DNA of 14,351 nt from Candidatus Brocadiia bacterium (GCA_016782825.1 JADHXT010000043.1:1-14351); one strand, 5' to 3'; positions 7,437 through 14,351 are shown, numbered from the stretch's first letter. Notes: generated by a model from the sequence alone, not told the origin. A program made the numbers and translations.

Positions 7437-7465
7437 TTGCAGCGGCAGATGCCCCCTGATATAAT
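7437..7465 (+). promoter_or_regulatory. Promoter of leuS
   Basis: A perfect TATAAT lies at 7460-7465, with a weaker TTGCAG at 7437-7442 exactly 17 bases upstream. Transcription would start near 7472 and give a leader of about 33 bases. That leader contains the leuS ribosome site GGAGG (7493-7497). Confidence 0.65.
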
Positions 7466-7504
7466 CCACGCTTCTGTGATCCGAAGTTCTCTGGAGGCCC
7501 GGCG

Positions 7505-10204
7505 ATGGCCAGAACGTCCTATCCCTTTGCCGAGATCGAGCCCAAGTGGCGGCAGCACTGGCGGGATAGCGGCCTGTTTCGTTGCGATACCCACGCGGCG
7601 GGGCGGCAGCCCTACTACTGTCTGATGATGTATCCCTATCCCAGCGGCGCGCTGCACATGGGGCACGTCATCAACTACAGCATCGGCGACGCCATTGTCC
7701 GCTACCACCTCATGAAGGGCGAAAACGTGCTGTCGCCCATGGGATGGGACAGCTTTGGGCTCCCCGCCGAGAATGCCGCCATCAACGCAGGCGTGGACCC
7801 CGCGGCGTGGACGAAGCAGAACATCGATAAGATGCGCGAGCAGATGGTGCGCGCCGGCTGGGGCTACGACTGGGACCGCGAGCTGGCTACCTCACACCCC
7901 GGCTACTACCAGTGGACCCAGTGGCTCTTCCTCCAGTTCTACAAGGCTGGCCTGGCCTACAAGAAGAAGGCGCCGGTCAACTGGTGCCCCTCGTGCCAGA
8001 CGGTGCTGGCCAACGAGCAGGTACACGACGGGGCGTGCGAGCGGTGCAGCTCCGTGGTGGAGCCTCGCGACCTCGAGCAGTGGTTCTTCGCCATGAGCCG
8101 GTATGCCCAGCGGCTGCTCGACGGCCACGCGAAACTCGAGGGCAAGTGGCCCGAACGCGTGATCAAGATGCAGCAGCAGTGGATCGGCCGCAGCGAAGGC
8201 GCACGGCTCGATTTCGGCATCCAGGCCCCAGGAACGGCGCTCGACGGCCAAACGCTCTCCGTCTTCACCACCCGTCCCGACACCACCTACGGCGTCACCT
8301 CCATGGCCCTCGCCCCGGAGCATCCGCACGTGGAGGTGCTGCTGGCCAACCACCCGAAGCGCGACGAGTATCTCCAGGCCGTGCGGCGCATGCGCAACGT
8401 GTCGGCCATCGAGCGCACCAGCGAGGAGAGCGAGAAAGAGGGCATCCCCACGGGGGCCTGCGTGGTGAACCCCTTCGATGGCTCCACCGCGGAGATTTGG
8501 GTCACCAACTACGCCCTCATGGAATACGGCACGGGCGCCGTCATGTCCGTGCCCGCTCACGACCAGCGCGACTTCATGTTCGCCAGGAAATACGGCATCC
8601 CCATCAAGGTGGTCATCCAGCCCGAAGGCGAGACCCTCGATGCCGATGCCATGGCCGAGGCCTACATTGAGCCGGGCGTCCAGGTGAACTCCGGCCCCTT
8701 CGACGGCATGCCCAACGAAGAGGCCAAGAAGGCCATGACCGAGCACGTGAAGGCCCAGGGCAAGGGCGACTTCACCATCCACTACCGCCTGCGCGACTGG
8801 CTCGTCTCCCGCCAGCGCTACTGGGGAGCGCCCATCCCCATCATCACCTGCGAGGACTGCGGCGAGGTGCCGGTGCCCGAGGCCGATCTGCCCGTGCTCC
8901 TGCCCGACGACGTGGACTTCACCCACGGCGGCGAATCCCCGCTGGCCACCTGCGACGCCTTCGTGAACGTGCCCTGTCCCGCCTGCGGCAGGCCCGCACG
9001 CCGCGAGACGGACACGATGGACACCTTTGTCGACTCGTCCTGGTACTTCCTCCGCTACCTGGCACCGCGGCTGGCCGACCGGGCCTTCGACCCCGCCACA
9101 TGCAACCAGTGGCTGCCCGTCCACCAGTATGTGGGCGGCATCGAGCACGCCACCATGCACCTCATCTACGCCCGCATCTTCACACAGGTGCTCCACGACC
9201 TCGGGCATCTGGCCTTCGACGAGCCCTTCGAGCGGCTCTTCTGCCAGGGAATGGTGTGCCACACGGCCTACCGCATCGACGACTATTCGCTCGCCAGCAC
9301 GGGCGAGAACGTGCCGGAAGACCACGTGACGAAGCAGGCCGACGGCACGCTCGTCCGCGCCAGCGATGGCCAGAACGTGGTGCTCGACCGCACTTGGCTC
9401 ACCGTCGAGCAGGTGGACACCGATGCCCTCGTGCGCAAGAGCGACGGCCACCCCGTGCACGCCGAAATGACCAAGATGTCCAAGAGCAAGCTCAACGGCG
9501 TGTCGCCCGACCGGCTGTTCGACCATTACGGCGCCGACACCGTCCACACCTACATCCTGTTCGTGGGGCCTGCCGACCAGGACATCGAGTACAGCGACCA
9601 GGGCGTCGTGGGCGTCCACAGGTTCCTCAACCGCTTCTGGGACACGGTGAGCGGCTGGACCGAGCGCCTGGCCGACGTGGGTACCGACGTGCCCGAGGGC
9701 GACCTGGACGCGGATTCCAAGGCACTGCGGCGCAAGGCCCACCAGACACTCCAGCGGGTGACGGCCGCCTTCGAGCCGCCCTTCCGCTTCAACACGGCCA
9801 TCGCGGGCCTGATGGAACTCACCAGTGAGATCCGCGACAGGGCAGAGAAGGCGGGCTGCGCGGCAGCCGTCAAGGAGACGCTCGTCCTGGCCGTGCAGTG
9901 TCTGGCGCCGTTCGCACCCCACGTGTGCGAGGAGCTGTGGGAGCGCCTGGGACAGCCCACGGGGATCTTCCGCTGCCCGTGGCCCGAAGCGAACGCCGAG
10001 GCCGCGCGCGCCGAAGAGATCGAGGTGCCCATCCAGGTGAACGGCAAGCTCCGCTCCCGAGTGACCGTAGACGCCGACATCGACGACGGTGCGCTGGAGG
10101 CGGTGGCCTTGGCGGACAGCAAGGTGCAGCAGCAGCTCGCGGGCAAGACGGTGCGCAAGGTGATCGTGGTGGCCAAACAGCTGGTGAACATCGTGGTGTC
10201 GTAG
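7505..10204 (+). CDS. leuS: Leucyl-tRNA synthetase
   Basis: This 899-residue class I synthetase charges tRNA-Leu in the cytosol. The HIGH-type motif is HMGH (51-54) after YPYPSGAL, and the KMSKS loop is at 657-661. The editing domain carries TTRPDTTYG (255-263) and SVPAHDQRD (348-356). Two zinc-knuckle cysteine sets are visible: Cys161, 164, 178, 181 and Cys449, 452, 491, 494. The leucine-specific insertion before KMSKS (about 585-655) is somewhat long, which accounts for a size slightly above the 860 residues of E. coli LeuRS. The C-terminus has the usual VQVNGKLR-like motif (IQVNGKLRSRVTV). ATG 7505 is supported by GGAGG 7 bases upstream and a clear promoter. Part of its 5' coding end recurs at 4126-4177. 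Confidence 0.97.
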   Translation: MARTSYPFAEIEPKWRQHWRDSGLFRCDTHAAGRQPYYCLMMYPYPSGALHMGHVINYSIGDAIVRYHLMKGENVLSPMGWDSFGLPAENAAINAGVDPAAWTKQNIDKMREQMVRAGWGYDWDRELATSHPGYYQWTQWLFLQFYKAGLAYKKKAPVNWCPSCQTVLANEQVHDGACERCSSVVEPRDLEQWFFAMSRYAQRLLDGHAKLEGKWPERVIKMQQQWIGRSEGARLDFGIQAPGTALDGQTLSVFTTRPDTTYGVTSMALAPEHPHVEVLLANHPKRDEYLQAVRRMRNVSAIERTSEESEKEGIPTGACVVNPFDGSTAEIWVTNYALMEYGTGAVMSVPAHDQRDFMFARKYGIPIKVVIQPEGETLDADAMAEAYIEPGVQVNSGPFDGMPNEEAKKAMTEHVKAQGKGDFTIHYRLRDWLVSRQRYWGAPIPIITCEDCGEVPVPEADLPVLLPDDVDFTHGGESPLATCDAFVNVPCPACGRPARRETDTMDTFVDSSWYFLRYLAPRLADRAFDPATCNQWLPVHQYVGGIEHATMHLIYARIFTQVLHDLGHLAFDEPFERLFCQGMVCHTAYRIDDYSLASTGENVPEDHVTKQADGTLVRASDGQNVVLDRTWLTVEQVDTDALVRKSDGHPVHAEMTKMSKSKLNGVSPDRLFDHYGADTVHTYILFVGPADQDIEYSDQGVVGVHRFLNRFWDTVSGWTERLADVGTDVPEGDLDADSKALRRKAHQTLQRVTAAFEPPFRFNTAIAGLMELTSEIRDRAEKAGCAAAVKETLVLAVQCLAPFAPHVCEELWERLGQPTGIFRCPWPEANAEAARAEEIEVPIQVNGKLRSRVTVDADIDDGALEAVALADSKVQQQLAGKTVRKVIVVAKQLVNIVVS

Positions 10205-10211
10205 CGAAGGG

Positions 10212-10229
10212 CGCGCCAAGAGCGGCGCG
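10212..10229 (+). terminator. Possible hairpin terminator after leuS
   Basis: CGCGCC (10212-10217) and GGCGCG (10224-10229) form a 6-bp GC stem with a 6-base loop, starting 7 bases after the leuS stop codon. There is no T-run, so an intrinsic terminator is only a possibility. Confidence 0.3.
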
Positions 10230-10369
10230 GCGGTACACCCCCTCTGGTATCGGGAAAAACGCGACCCACAACAGGTGGTATGCAGATCGGTGAACCGAGT
10301 CAGGACGGATCAGCCTAGGCCAAGTGTGTGCAAGAAGCCTGTTTTTTGCGAAAAAGGCGCGGAAAATTC

Positions 10370-10380
10370 CAACTCAGTTG
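10370..10380. promoter_or_regulatory. Palindrome touching the nrd -35 box (candidate operator)
   Basis: CAACTCAGTTG is a perfect 11-base palindrome with a single central base. It ends at the base before the -35 hexamer. A second inverted pair, AATTCC (10365-10370) and GGAATT (10391-10396), brackets the -35 box. A regulator bound here would overlap RNA polymerase. It does not resemble the NrdR box, so the binding protein is unknown. Confidence 0.35.
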
Positions 10381-10409
10381 TTGACACCACGGAATTGCGA
10401 TGCTACAAT
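10381..10409 (+). promoter_or_regulatory. Strong sigma-70-type promoter of the nrd operon
   Basis: A perfect TTGACA (10381-10386), a 17-base spacer and TACAAT (10404-10409, five of six matches) make this the best complete promoter in the window. Transcription would start at about 10415-10417. The nrdR start codon is about 385 bases further on, so the transcript has a long leader. Confidence 0.75.
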
Positions 10410-10413
10410 CTGC

Positions 10414-10801
10414 GGTGCACGCCGAGTCGCAAGCCACGACATGGAGGGCTCGGCTCTGCACCAGGGGCAACACCCGCCTTCGGCGCTCGACGCCGACTTG
10501 ATAGCTGACCATCTGGAGCACCGAACGGACTTTCGGCCAACCGTCGAGCGAGTGAGGCTTCCCCGTGGTCCCTAGATGTTGGGGCTCGCCCCGTTTAAGA
10601 CACCATATGGTGGGGCGTGGCTCGCCAATCTGCTGAGAGTGGGGCACCCGCTCGGGTGCGAGCTCTCGAGCAACAAGCCAGGCGTGACGGCCACACCGGG
10701 GGCCTCCCCGGAAGCATTCACGCAAACGAACTTACGCCCGACGGGCCGTCAGGTCGGCCCGCCGAAGGCAGCCCATCCCGGCGTCTCTTGGAGCTTGGTC
10801 A
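10414..10801 (+). ncRNA. Long structured leader RNA of the nrdR-nrdD operon (candidate)
   Basis: This gene-free stretch lies between the predicted transcription start and nrdR. It begins with a 12-bp stem at the predicted +1: GGTGCA (10414-10419) with 10457-10462, and GCCGAG (10421-10426) with 10449-10454. Other stems are CGCTCGACG (10484-10492) with 10542-10550, a perfect 9 bp that encloses CCGAA/TTCGG (10521-10525 with 10532-10536); CACC/GGTG at 10601-10612; GCACCC/GGGTGC and CCGGGG/CCCCGG hairpins at about 10654-10669 and 10697-10712; and CGGGCCG (10742-10748) with 10755-10761. It matches no riboswitch or housekeeping RNA that I recognise. It could be a regulatory leader, a separate small RNA, or simply GC-rich sequence. 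Confidence 0.4.
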
Positions 10802-11272
10802 ATGCAGTGCCCGTTCTGCAAGAGCGACAACGACAAGGTCATCGATTCCCGCGCTGCCGACGGAGGCACGGTGATCCGCCGTCGTCGGCAGTGCCTCGAA
10901 TGCGATCGGCGCTACACCACGTACGAGCGCATCGAGGAAATCCCGCTGCGGGTGATCAAGAAAGACGGCACCCGGGTGCCCTTCGAGCGCCGCAAGATCT
11001 ACGAGGGGATGGTCAAGGCGTGCGAGAAGCGCCCCGTGGCCACTGATACCATCGAGAGCGTGGTGCAGCAGATCGAGCGCGAGCTGTCCGACATCGCCGA
11101 ACGCGAGATCACCTCGCGCGAGATCGGCGAGATGGTGATGCGCAAGCTCCGCGACGTGGACCAGGTGGCCTACGTGCGGTTCGCGTCCGTGTACCGCGAG
11201 TTCAAAGACATCAACCAATTCCTGGAAGAATTACGCCCGCTGCTGGAAAGGAGGGCCGTTGAGGATGAGTAG
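10802..11272 (+). CDS. nrdR: Transcriptional repressor NrdR
   Basis: This 156-residue protein has the standard NrdR length and layout. An N-terminal zinc ribbon contains Cys3, Cys6, Cys31 and Cys34 (MQCPFC, CLEC), with a basic RRRR patch before the second pair. An ATP-cone domain follows (about 49-139), containing RVIKKDGTRVPFERRKI and VAYVRFASVYREF. NrdR senses ATP/dATP and represses ribonucleotide reductase genes by binding paired NrdR boxes. ATG 10802 is supported by GGAG 8 bases upstream. The gene is the first of the nrd operon, and its last 8 bases overlap nrdD, so the repressor and its likely target are made together. Autoregulation is an inference. Confidence 0.95.
   Translation: MQCPFCKSDNDKVIDSRAADGGTVIRRRRQCLECDRRYTTYERIEEIPLRVIKKDGTRVPFERRKIYEGMVKACEKRPVATDTIESVVQQIERELSDIAEREITSREIGEMVMRKLRDVDQVAYVRFASVYREFKDINQFLEELRPLLERRAVEDE
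11248..11254 (+). promoter_or_regulatory. Ribosome binding site that decides the nrdD start
   Basis: AAGGAGG is a full Shine-Dalgarno sequence inside the nrdR 3' end. It is 4 bases from an in-frame TTG (11259) and 10 bases from the ATG at 11265. The ATG is preferred: the TTG is too close and would add only two residues. Confidence 0.7.
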
Positions 11273-13706
11273 CATTCTGACCGTTGTCAAACGCGATGGC
11301 AGGGAGGCGCCGTACGATGAGCAGAAGATCGCCGACGCGATCTTCAAGGCTGCCCAGGCCGTCGGCGGCGAGGACCGCCAACTCGCGGCCGAGCTGGCCA
11401 GCGTGGTGAGCATGTTCCTCGAGCGCGAGTTCCCGGACAGCGTGCCCGGCATCGAGGACATCCAGGACGTGGTGGAGCGTGTGCTCATCGAGACGGGGCA
11501 CGCCCGCACCGCCAAGGCCTACATCCTGTACCGCGAGAAGCGTACCCGGCGGCGCGAAGCGCTCCGCGTGCGCAAGGCCGTGCGGCACGACAAGGTGTCC
11601 ACAGACATCTCTCTGCTGGTGGATCCCGGCTCGCGCGACGAGCTGCTTGGCTGGGACCGGCAGCGGATCGTCGATGCCTTGGTGCATGAGGCCGACCTGG
11701 ACGAGGACGCCGCGCAGGAGATCGCCCGCGCGGTGGAGCAGAAGATCTTCGACGCGGGCATCAACCGCATCTCGACCGCCCTGATCCGCGAGCTGGTGGA
11801 CAACGAGCTGTTCGAGCGCGGCTTCTCCGCCAAGCTCGAGCGCCAGCAGGCCATCGGCATGCCCAAGTATGACTTGGACCAGATGATCTACTCGAAGTCC
11901 AACGAAAACTCCAACATCGCGGCCAACAACCCCGAGGCCATCAACCTGACCATCGCCGAGACCACGCTGAAGCAGTACGCACTCCAGGAAGTGTTCTCGC
12001 GCGAGGTGGCCGACGCCCACCGCACGGGCCGCGTGCACCTGCACGACCTCGGCTACCCCACGCGCGTCTACTGCTCGTCGCACTCGCTCGAGTACATCAA
12101 GAAATACGGCCTCTCGCTCAACAACCTGGACACCCAGTCGGCTCCCGCCAAGCACGCGCGCACACTCACGGGGCACCTGAACACCTTCCTGGCCTCCATG
12201 CAGGCCTACTACGCCGGCGCGCTGGGCGTGGGCTACATCAACATCCTCTACGCCCCCTACCTGGAGCACATGACCTACGGCGAGATGGTGCAGGAAGCCC
12301 AGCACCTCATCTTCTCGGGGTCGCAGAGCGCCTTCTCGCGCGGCGGGCAGACCCTGTTCCTCGACTTCAACATCCACACGGGCGTGCCGCGCTACCTGCG
12401 CGACGTGCCGGCCATCGGCCCCGGCGGCCAGTACACGGGGAAGACCTACGGCGAGTATGCCGAGACGGCGCGCCTGTTCACACGAGCCATGCTCGACGTG
12501 TGGCGCGCGGGCGACGAGTTTGGCCACATCTTCGCCTTCCCGAAGTGCGACCTCCACGTGAACGAAGACACATTCGCCGACCCCCACGAGTACGAAATCC
12601 TCGAGTACGCCTGCCAGATCGCCAGCGAGAACGGCGTGCCGTACTTCGTCTTCGACCGCGACGAGGTGACCCTGAGCGCCTGCTGCCGCCTGCGCACCAA
12701 GATCGAAGACACCTCGATGCTCAAGCATCCCGAAACCATGCGCTTCTGCGGCTTCCAGAACGTGACGATCAACCTGCCCCAGGCCGCGTTCCGCGCGGGA
12801 CGCGGCAACTTCGAGGGCTTCCTCGAAGAGATCAGCATCGGCATGGACGTTGCCGTGCAGGCGCACCTGGAGAAGCGCTCGTTCATCAGCAAGCTCATGA
12901 ACGACCGGTCGCGGCCCCTGTGGCAGATCGGCAAGATCGCCGCCGACGGCAAGCCCTACGTGGACCTCGACAAGGCCACCTACATCATCGGCCTGGTGGG
13001 CCTCAACGAGGCCATCCAGTTCCTCACCGGCGAGGAGCTCCACGACAGCGATGAGGCCTTCAAGCTCGGGCTCAAGACCGTGGCGCACATGAACATCAAG
13101 GCCAAGGCCGAAGGCGCGAAGCAGGGCCTCAAGATGACCCTCGAGGAGAGCCCCGCCGAAAGCGCCGCGCGGCGGCTGGCCAAGGTGGACATGCGAACGT
13201 TCCCCGAGGCCCGCAACTACGTGCGCGGCAATCTCGAACGCGACGAGTACTACTACACCAACTCCATCCACCTGCGCGCCGATGCCCCGGTGGACCTCAT
13301 CACCCGCATCCGCAAGCAAGCCAAGTTCCACGCCATGATCGAGTCGGGCGCCATCATCCACGCCTTCGTCGGCGAGGAATTGCCGTCGCCCGAGAGCATC
13401 ATCAACCTGGTGAAGAAGACACTGGAACAGACCCAGGCCGCCCAGCTCACGATCTCGCCCGAGTTCACCGTGTGCAAGGGCTGCAACGAGATGCATGTGG
13501 GACTGAAGGAGACCTGCCCCACCTGCCACTCCACCGACGTGTATGGCCTCACCCGCATCGTGGGCTATTTCAGCCGAATCACCAACTGGAACAAGAGCAA
13601 GCTCGGCGAGCTGCGCGACAGGCGATCCGGCAGGTACGCCGTGCCGGCCGTGGCCGCCAAGCCGGCACCTGCTCACGAACCGGCCAGCGAAAAAGTCACC
13701 GTGTAG
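11265..13706 (+). CDS. nrdD: Anaerobic (class III) ribonucleoside-triphosphate reductase
   Basis: This 813-residue glycyl-radical enzyme reduces ribonucleotides to deoxyribonucleotides without oxygen. An N-terminal ATP-cone (about 4-95, VVKRDGREAPYDEQKI to AKAYILYR) gives allosteric control. A second cone-like stretch (about 128-186) has no counterpart in E. coli NrdD and makes this protein about 100 residues longer. The catalytic barrel contains HLHDLGY (258-264), the HSLEYIKKYGLSLNNL region and FCGFQNVTINLP. Near the C-terminus a zinc site (Cys737, 740, 751, 754) precedes the glycyl-radical loop RIVGYFSRITNWN, whose radical glycine is Gly767. The tail after it is rich in Ala and Pro. It overlaps nrdR by 8 bases and is followed by a redoxin and nrdG. 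This identification is secure; the electron donor is not. Confidence 0.95.
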   Translation: MSSILTVVKRDGREAPYDEQKIADAIFKAAQAVGGEDRQLAAELASVVSMFLEREFPDSVPGIEDIQDVVERVLIETGHARTAKAYILYREKRTRRREALRVRKAVRHDKVSTDISLLVDPGSRDELLGWDRQRIVDALVHEADLDEDAAQEIARAVEQKIFDAGINRISTALIRELVDNELFERGFSAKLERQQAIGMPKYDLDQMIYSKSNENSNIAANNPEAINLTIAETTLKQYALQEVFSREVADAHRTGRVHLHDLGYPTRVYCSSHSLEYIKKYGLSLNNLDTQSAPAKHARTLTGHLNTFLASMQAYYAGALGVGYINILYAPYLEHMTYGEMVQEAQHLIFSGSQSAFSRGGQTLFLDFNIHTGVPRYLRDVPAIGPGGQYTGKTYGEYAETARLFTRAMLDVWRAGDEFGHIFAFPKCDLHVNEDTFADPHEYEILEYACQIASENGVPYFVFDRDEVTLSACCRLRTKIEDTSMLKHPETMRFCGFQNVTINLPQAAFRAGRGNFEGFLEEISIGMDVAVQAHLEKRSFISKLMNDRSRPLWQIGKIAADGKPYVDLDKATYIIGLVGLNEAIQFLTGEELHDSDEAFKLGLKTVAHMNIKAKAEGAKQGLKMTLEESPAESAARRLAKVDMRTFPEARNYVRGNLERDEYYYTNSIHLRADAPVDLITRIRKQAKFHAMIESGAIIHAFVGEELPSPESIINLVKKTLEQTQAAQLTISPEFTVCKGCNEMHVGLKETCPTCHSTDVYGLTRIVGYFSRITNWNKSKLGELRDRRSGRYAVPAVAAKPAPAHEPASEKVTV

Positions 13707-13719
13707 AAAGCGAGACCCC

Positions 13720-13995
13720 ATGGAAATCCAGCTCTTCGGAAAACAGAACTGCGGCAAGTGCGAGAGCACCAAGAAGAAGCTGCACCACTTCGTCTCGAAG
13801 TACGCCGGCGAAGGCTTGGTGGAAATGAGCGTCTTCGACCTGGACAGCATGGACGGCATGGCGGAAGGCATGTTCCGCGACGTGCATGAGGTGCCGACCA
13901 CGATCATCCAGGATGGTGGGGAAGACGTCATCCGCTGGGAAGGCGTGATCCCAGACAGCGAGGAGCTCAAGGCACACTTCGTCGGTCGGGCCTGA
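13720..13995 (+). CDS. NrdH/glutaredoxin-like redoxin
   Basis: This 91-residue thioredoxin-fold protein has a CGKC redox motif (Cys11-Cys14) after the first strand and a cis-proline loop EVPTTII (Pro59). Its length and layout match NrdH-type glutaredoxins. It starts 13 bases after the nrdD stop codon and is therefore almost certainly co-transcribed with it. Some class III reductases take electrons from a thioredoxin- or glutaredoxin-like protein instead of formate. The placement suggests that this protein is the reductant for the neighbouring NrdD. ATG 13720 is chosen because the longer open frame upstream overlaps nrdD and the fold begins at MEIQLFGKQNC. The ribosome site is weak (a GAG about 6 bases upstream). 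The redoxin call is firm; the partner is inferred. Confidence 0.85.
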   Translation: MEIQLFGKQNCGKCESTKKKLHHFVSKYAGEGLVEMSVFDLDSMDGMAEGMFRDVHEVPTTIIQDGGEDVIRWEGVIPDSEELKAHFVGRA

Positions 13996-14002
13996 CGACC
14001 GA

Positions 14003-14105
14003 AGGTGGAAGGGAGAAGCGCACGGGCGGAGACACCAGACCGTCGCCGTTGGTCACCGACCCACTCGGTCTCTGCCGAAGCATGTGCGCTTCTCGCCTTT
14101 CGCCT
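14003..14105. repeat. Long intergenic stem-loop between the redoxin gene and nrdG
   Basis: Bases 14013-14023 (GAGAAGCGCAC) pair perfectly with 14084-14094. The stem continues outward as 14003-14012 with 14096-14105, with one bulged base (14095) and two G-T pairs, for about 21 bp in all. The 60-base loop holds a second stem, 14025-14033 with 14068-14076 (9 bp, one G-T pair), and a short ACCA/TGGT pair inside it. The right arm ends 19 bases before the nrdG start. It could slow transcription, protect the upstream mRNA or be a small mobile repeat. Confidence 0.65.
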
Positions 14106-14124
14106 GTCGAGTGCTTTGCATCCC

Positions 14125-14351
14125 ATGAAAAGTGCTTTGCCTCCGATCAAGGGCTACCTTCCCAGCACCCTCATCGAGTGGGAAGGCAAGCTGTCGAGCA
14201 TCGTCTTCCTGCCCACGTGCAACTTCCGCTGCCCCTTCTGCCACGCCTCGCATCTCGTGCTGTGCCCCGAGAAGCTTGAGACCGTGCCGTTCGAGCCCAT
14301 CGCCGCTCACCTGCGGGAGAACAAGGGCTGGATCGACGGCGTCGTCATCTC
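14125..14351 (+). CDS. nrdG: Anaerobic ribonucleotide reductase activating protein, radical SAM (partial, cut by window end)
   Basis: The first 75 residues of a radical-SAM protein are visible before the window ends. Cys32, Cys36 and Cys39 form the CxxxCxxC cluster site (PTCNFRCPFCHA). NrdG-type activases bind an iron-sulphur cluster and S-adenosylmethionine and generate the glycyl radical on NrdD, which fits the position downstream of nrdD. ATG 14125 is the first good start in frame, but no clear ribosome site precedes it; a TTG at 14116 is an alternative. The gene is separated from the redoxin gene by 129 bases that form a large stem-loop, so its expression may differ from that of nrdD. The radical-SAM family is certain. 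The NrdG role rests partly on context. Confidence 0.85.
   Translation, partial: MKSALPPIKGYLPSTLIEWEGKLSSIVFLPTCNFRCPFCHASHLVLCPEKLETVPFEPIAAHLRENKGWIDGVVI

Noticed and set aside
4112..7459. A 1115-residue open frame on the plus strand
   Set aside because: It runs antisense to the LEPR-XLL gene and is rich in His, Val and Arg, as expected from mirror reading of GC-rich coding DNA. The opposite strand carries clear repeated domains, a promoter and a ribosome site.
7295..7708. A 138-residue N-terminal extension of the LEPR-XLL protein
   Set aside because: It overlaps the leuS start and both promoters. LEPR-XLL motifs are found at the N-terminus, and ATG 7294 has a good ribosome site.
10676..10691. 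B12-box-like AGCCAGG segment in the nrd leader, suggesting a cobalamin riboswitch
   Set aside because: Only the first seven bases fit. The other conserved cobalamin riboswitch segments are absent, and the downstream reductase is class III, which does not use cobalamin.
10414..10801. tmRNA or signal recognition particle RNA in the nrd leader
   Set aside because: Short resemblances (GCAAACGAA near 10729, GTCAGGTC near 10748) lack the required partner elements: no tag stop or tRNA-like end, and no GGAAGGAAGCAG core.
11211..14150. A 979-residue open frame on the minus strand opposite nrdD
   Set aside because: It is antisense to nrdR, nrdD and the redoxin gene, all of which have recognisable motifs. 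Its composition is typical of a shadow frame. The same reasoning excludes the 775-residue frame opposite leuS (7892-10219).
1..14351. CRISPR arrays, tRNA or rRNA genes, transposases
   Set aside because: I saw no regularly spaced short repeats, no tRNA-like T-loop/anticodon pattern, no conserved rRNA segments and no transposase or integrase motif in any frame.

Overview
The window is a GC-rich bacterial segment. It most likely comes from an anaerobic or facultative planctomycete or a related PVC-group bacterium. Two things point there: a large exported protein that opens with an LEPR-XLL motif (EQLEPRLLLDG), and non-cellulosomal cohesin and dockerin modules next to it. A complete class III (oxygen-sensitive) ribonucleotide reductase locus fits life without oxygen. 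This assignment is an inference from gene content.

Layout. Bases 1-134 hold a long imperfect hairpin. Bases 135-2617 (minus strand) form a two-gene operon: an exported protein with cohesin and dockerin domains, then a membrane-anchored cohesin with a cytosolic zinc ribbon. It has a near-consensus minus-strand promoter at 2763-2791. Bases 3094-3991 (plus) hold another near-consensus promoter, a short ORF with a signal-like N-terminus, and endonuclease III (nth). A 216-base convergent gap follows, with hairpins and a partial copy of the leuS 5' coding end. Bases 4208-7294 (minus) encode a 1028-residue LEPR-XLL surface protein with four golvesin-like modules alternating with three Ig-like modules. 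Bases 7380-7465 carry back-to-back promoters for that gene and for leuS (7505-10204, plus). Bases 10205-10801 contain no gene but hold a consensus promoter and a roughly 385-base structured leader. From 10802 to the right edge lies the operon nrdR, nrdD, an nrdH-like redoxin and the start of nrdG.

How the genes work together. NrdR is the ATP-cone repressor of ribonucleotide reductase genes. NrdD is the glycyl-radical reductase, and NrdG is the radical-SAM activase that installs the radical. The CGKC redoxin between them suggests that this NrdD takes electrons from a redoxin rather than from formate. The cohesin/dockerin pair may build a small tethered or chained complex at the cell surface. 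nth and leuS are housekeeping genes.

The most unusual points are the cohesin/dockerin pair with its zinc-ribbon tail, the duplicated leuS 5' fragment beside the LEPR-XLL gene, the long nrd leader, and two long unexplained hairpins at 37-108 and 14003-14105. All calls come from reading the sequence; no database search or folding program was run.
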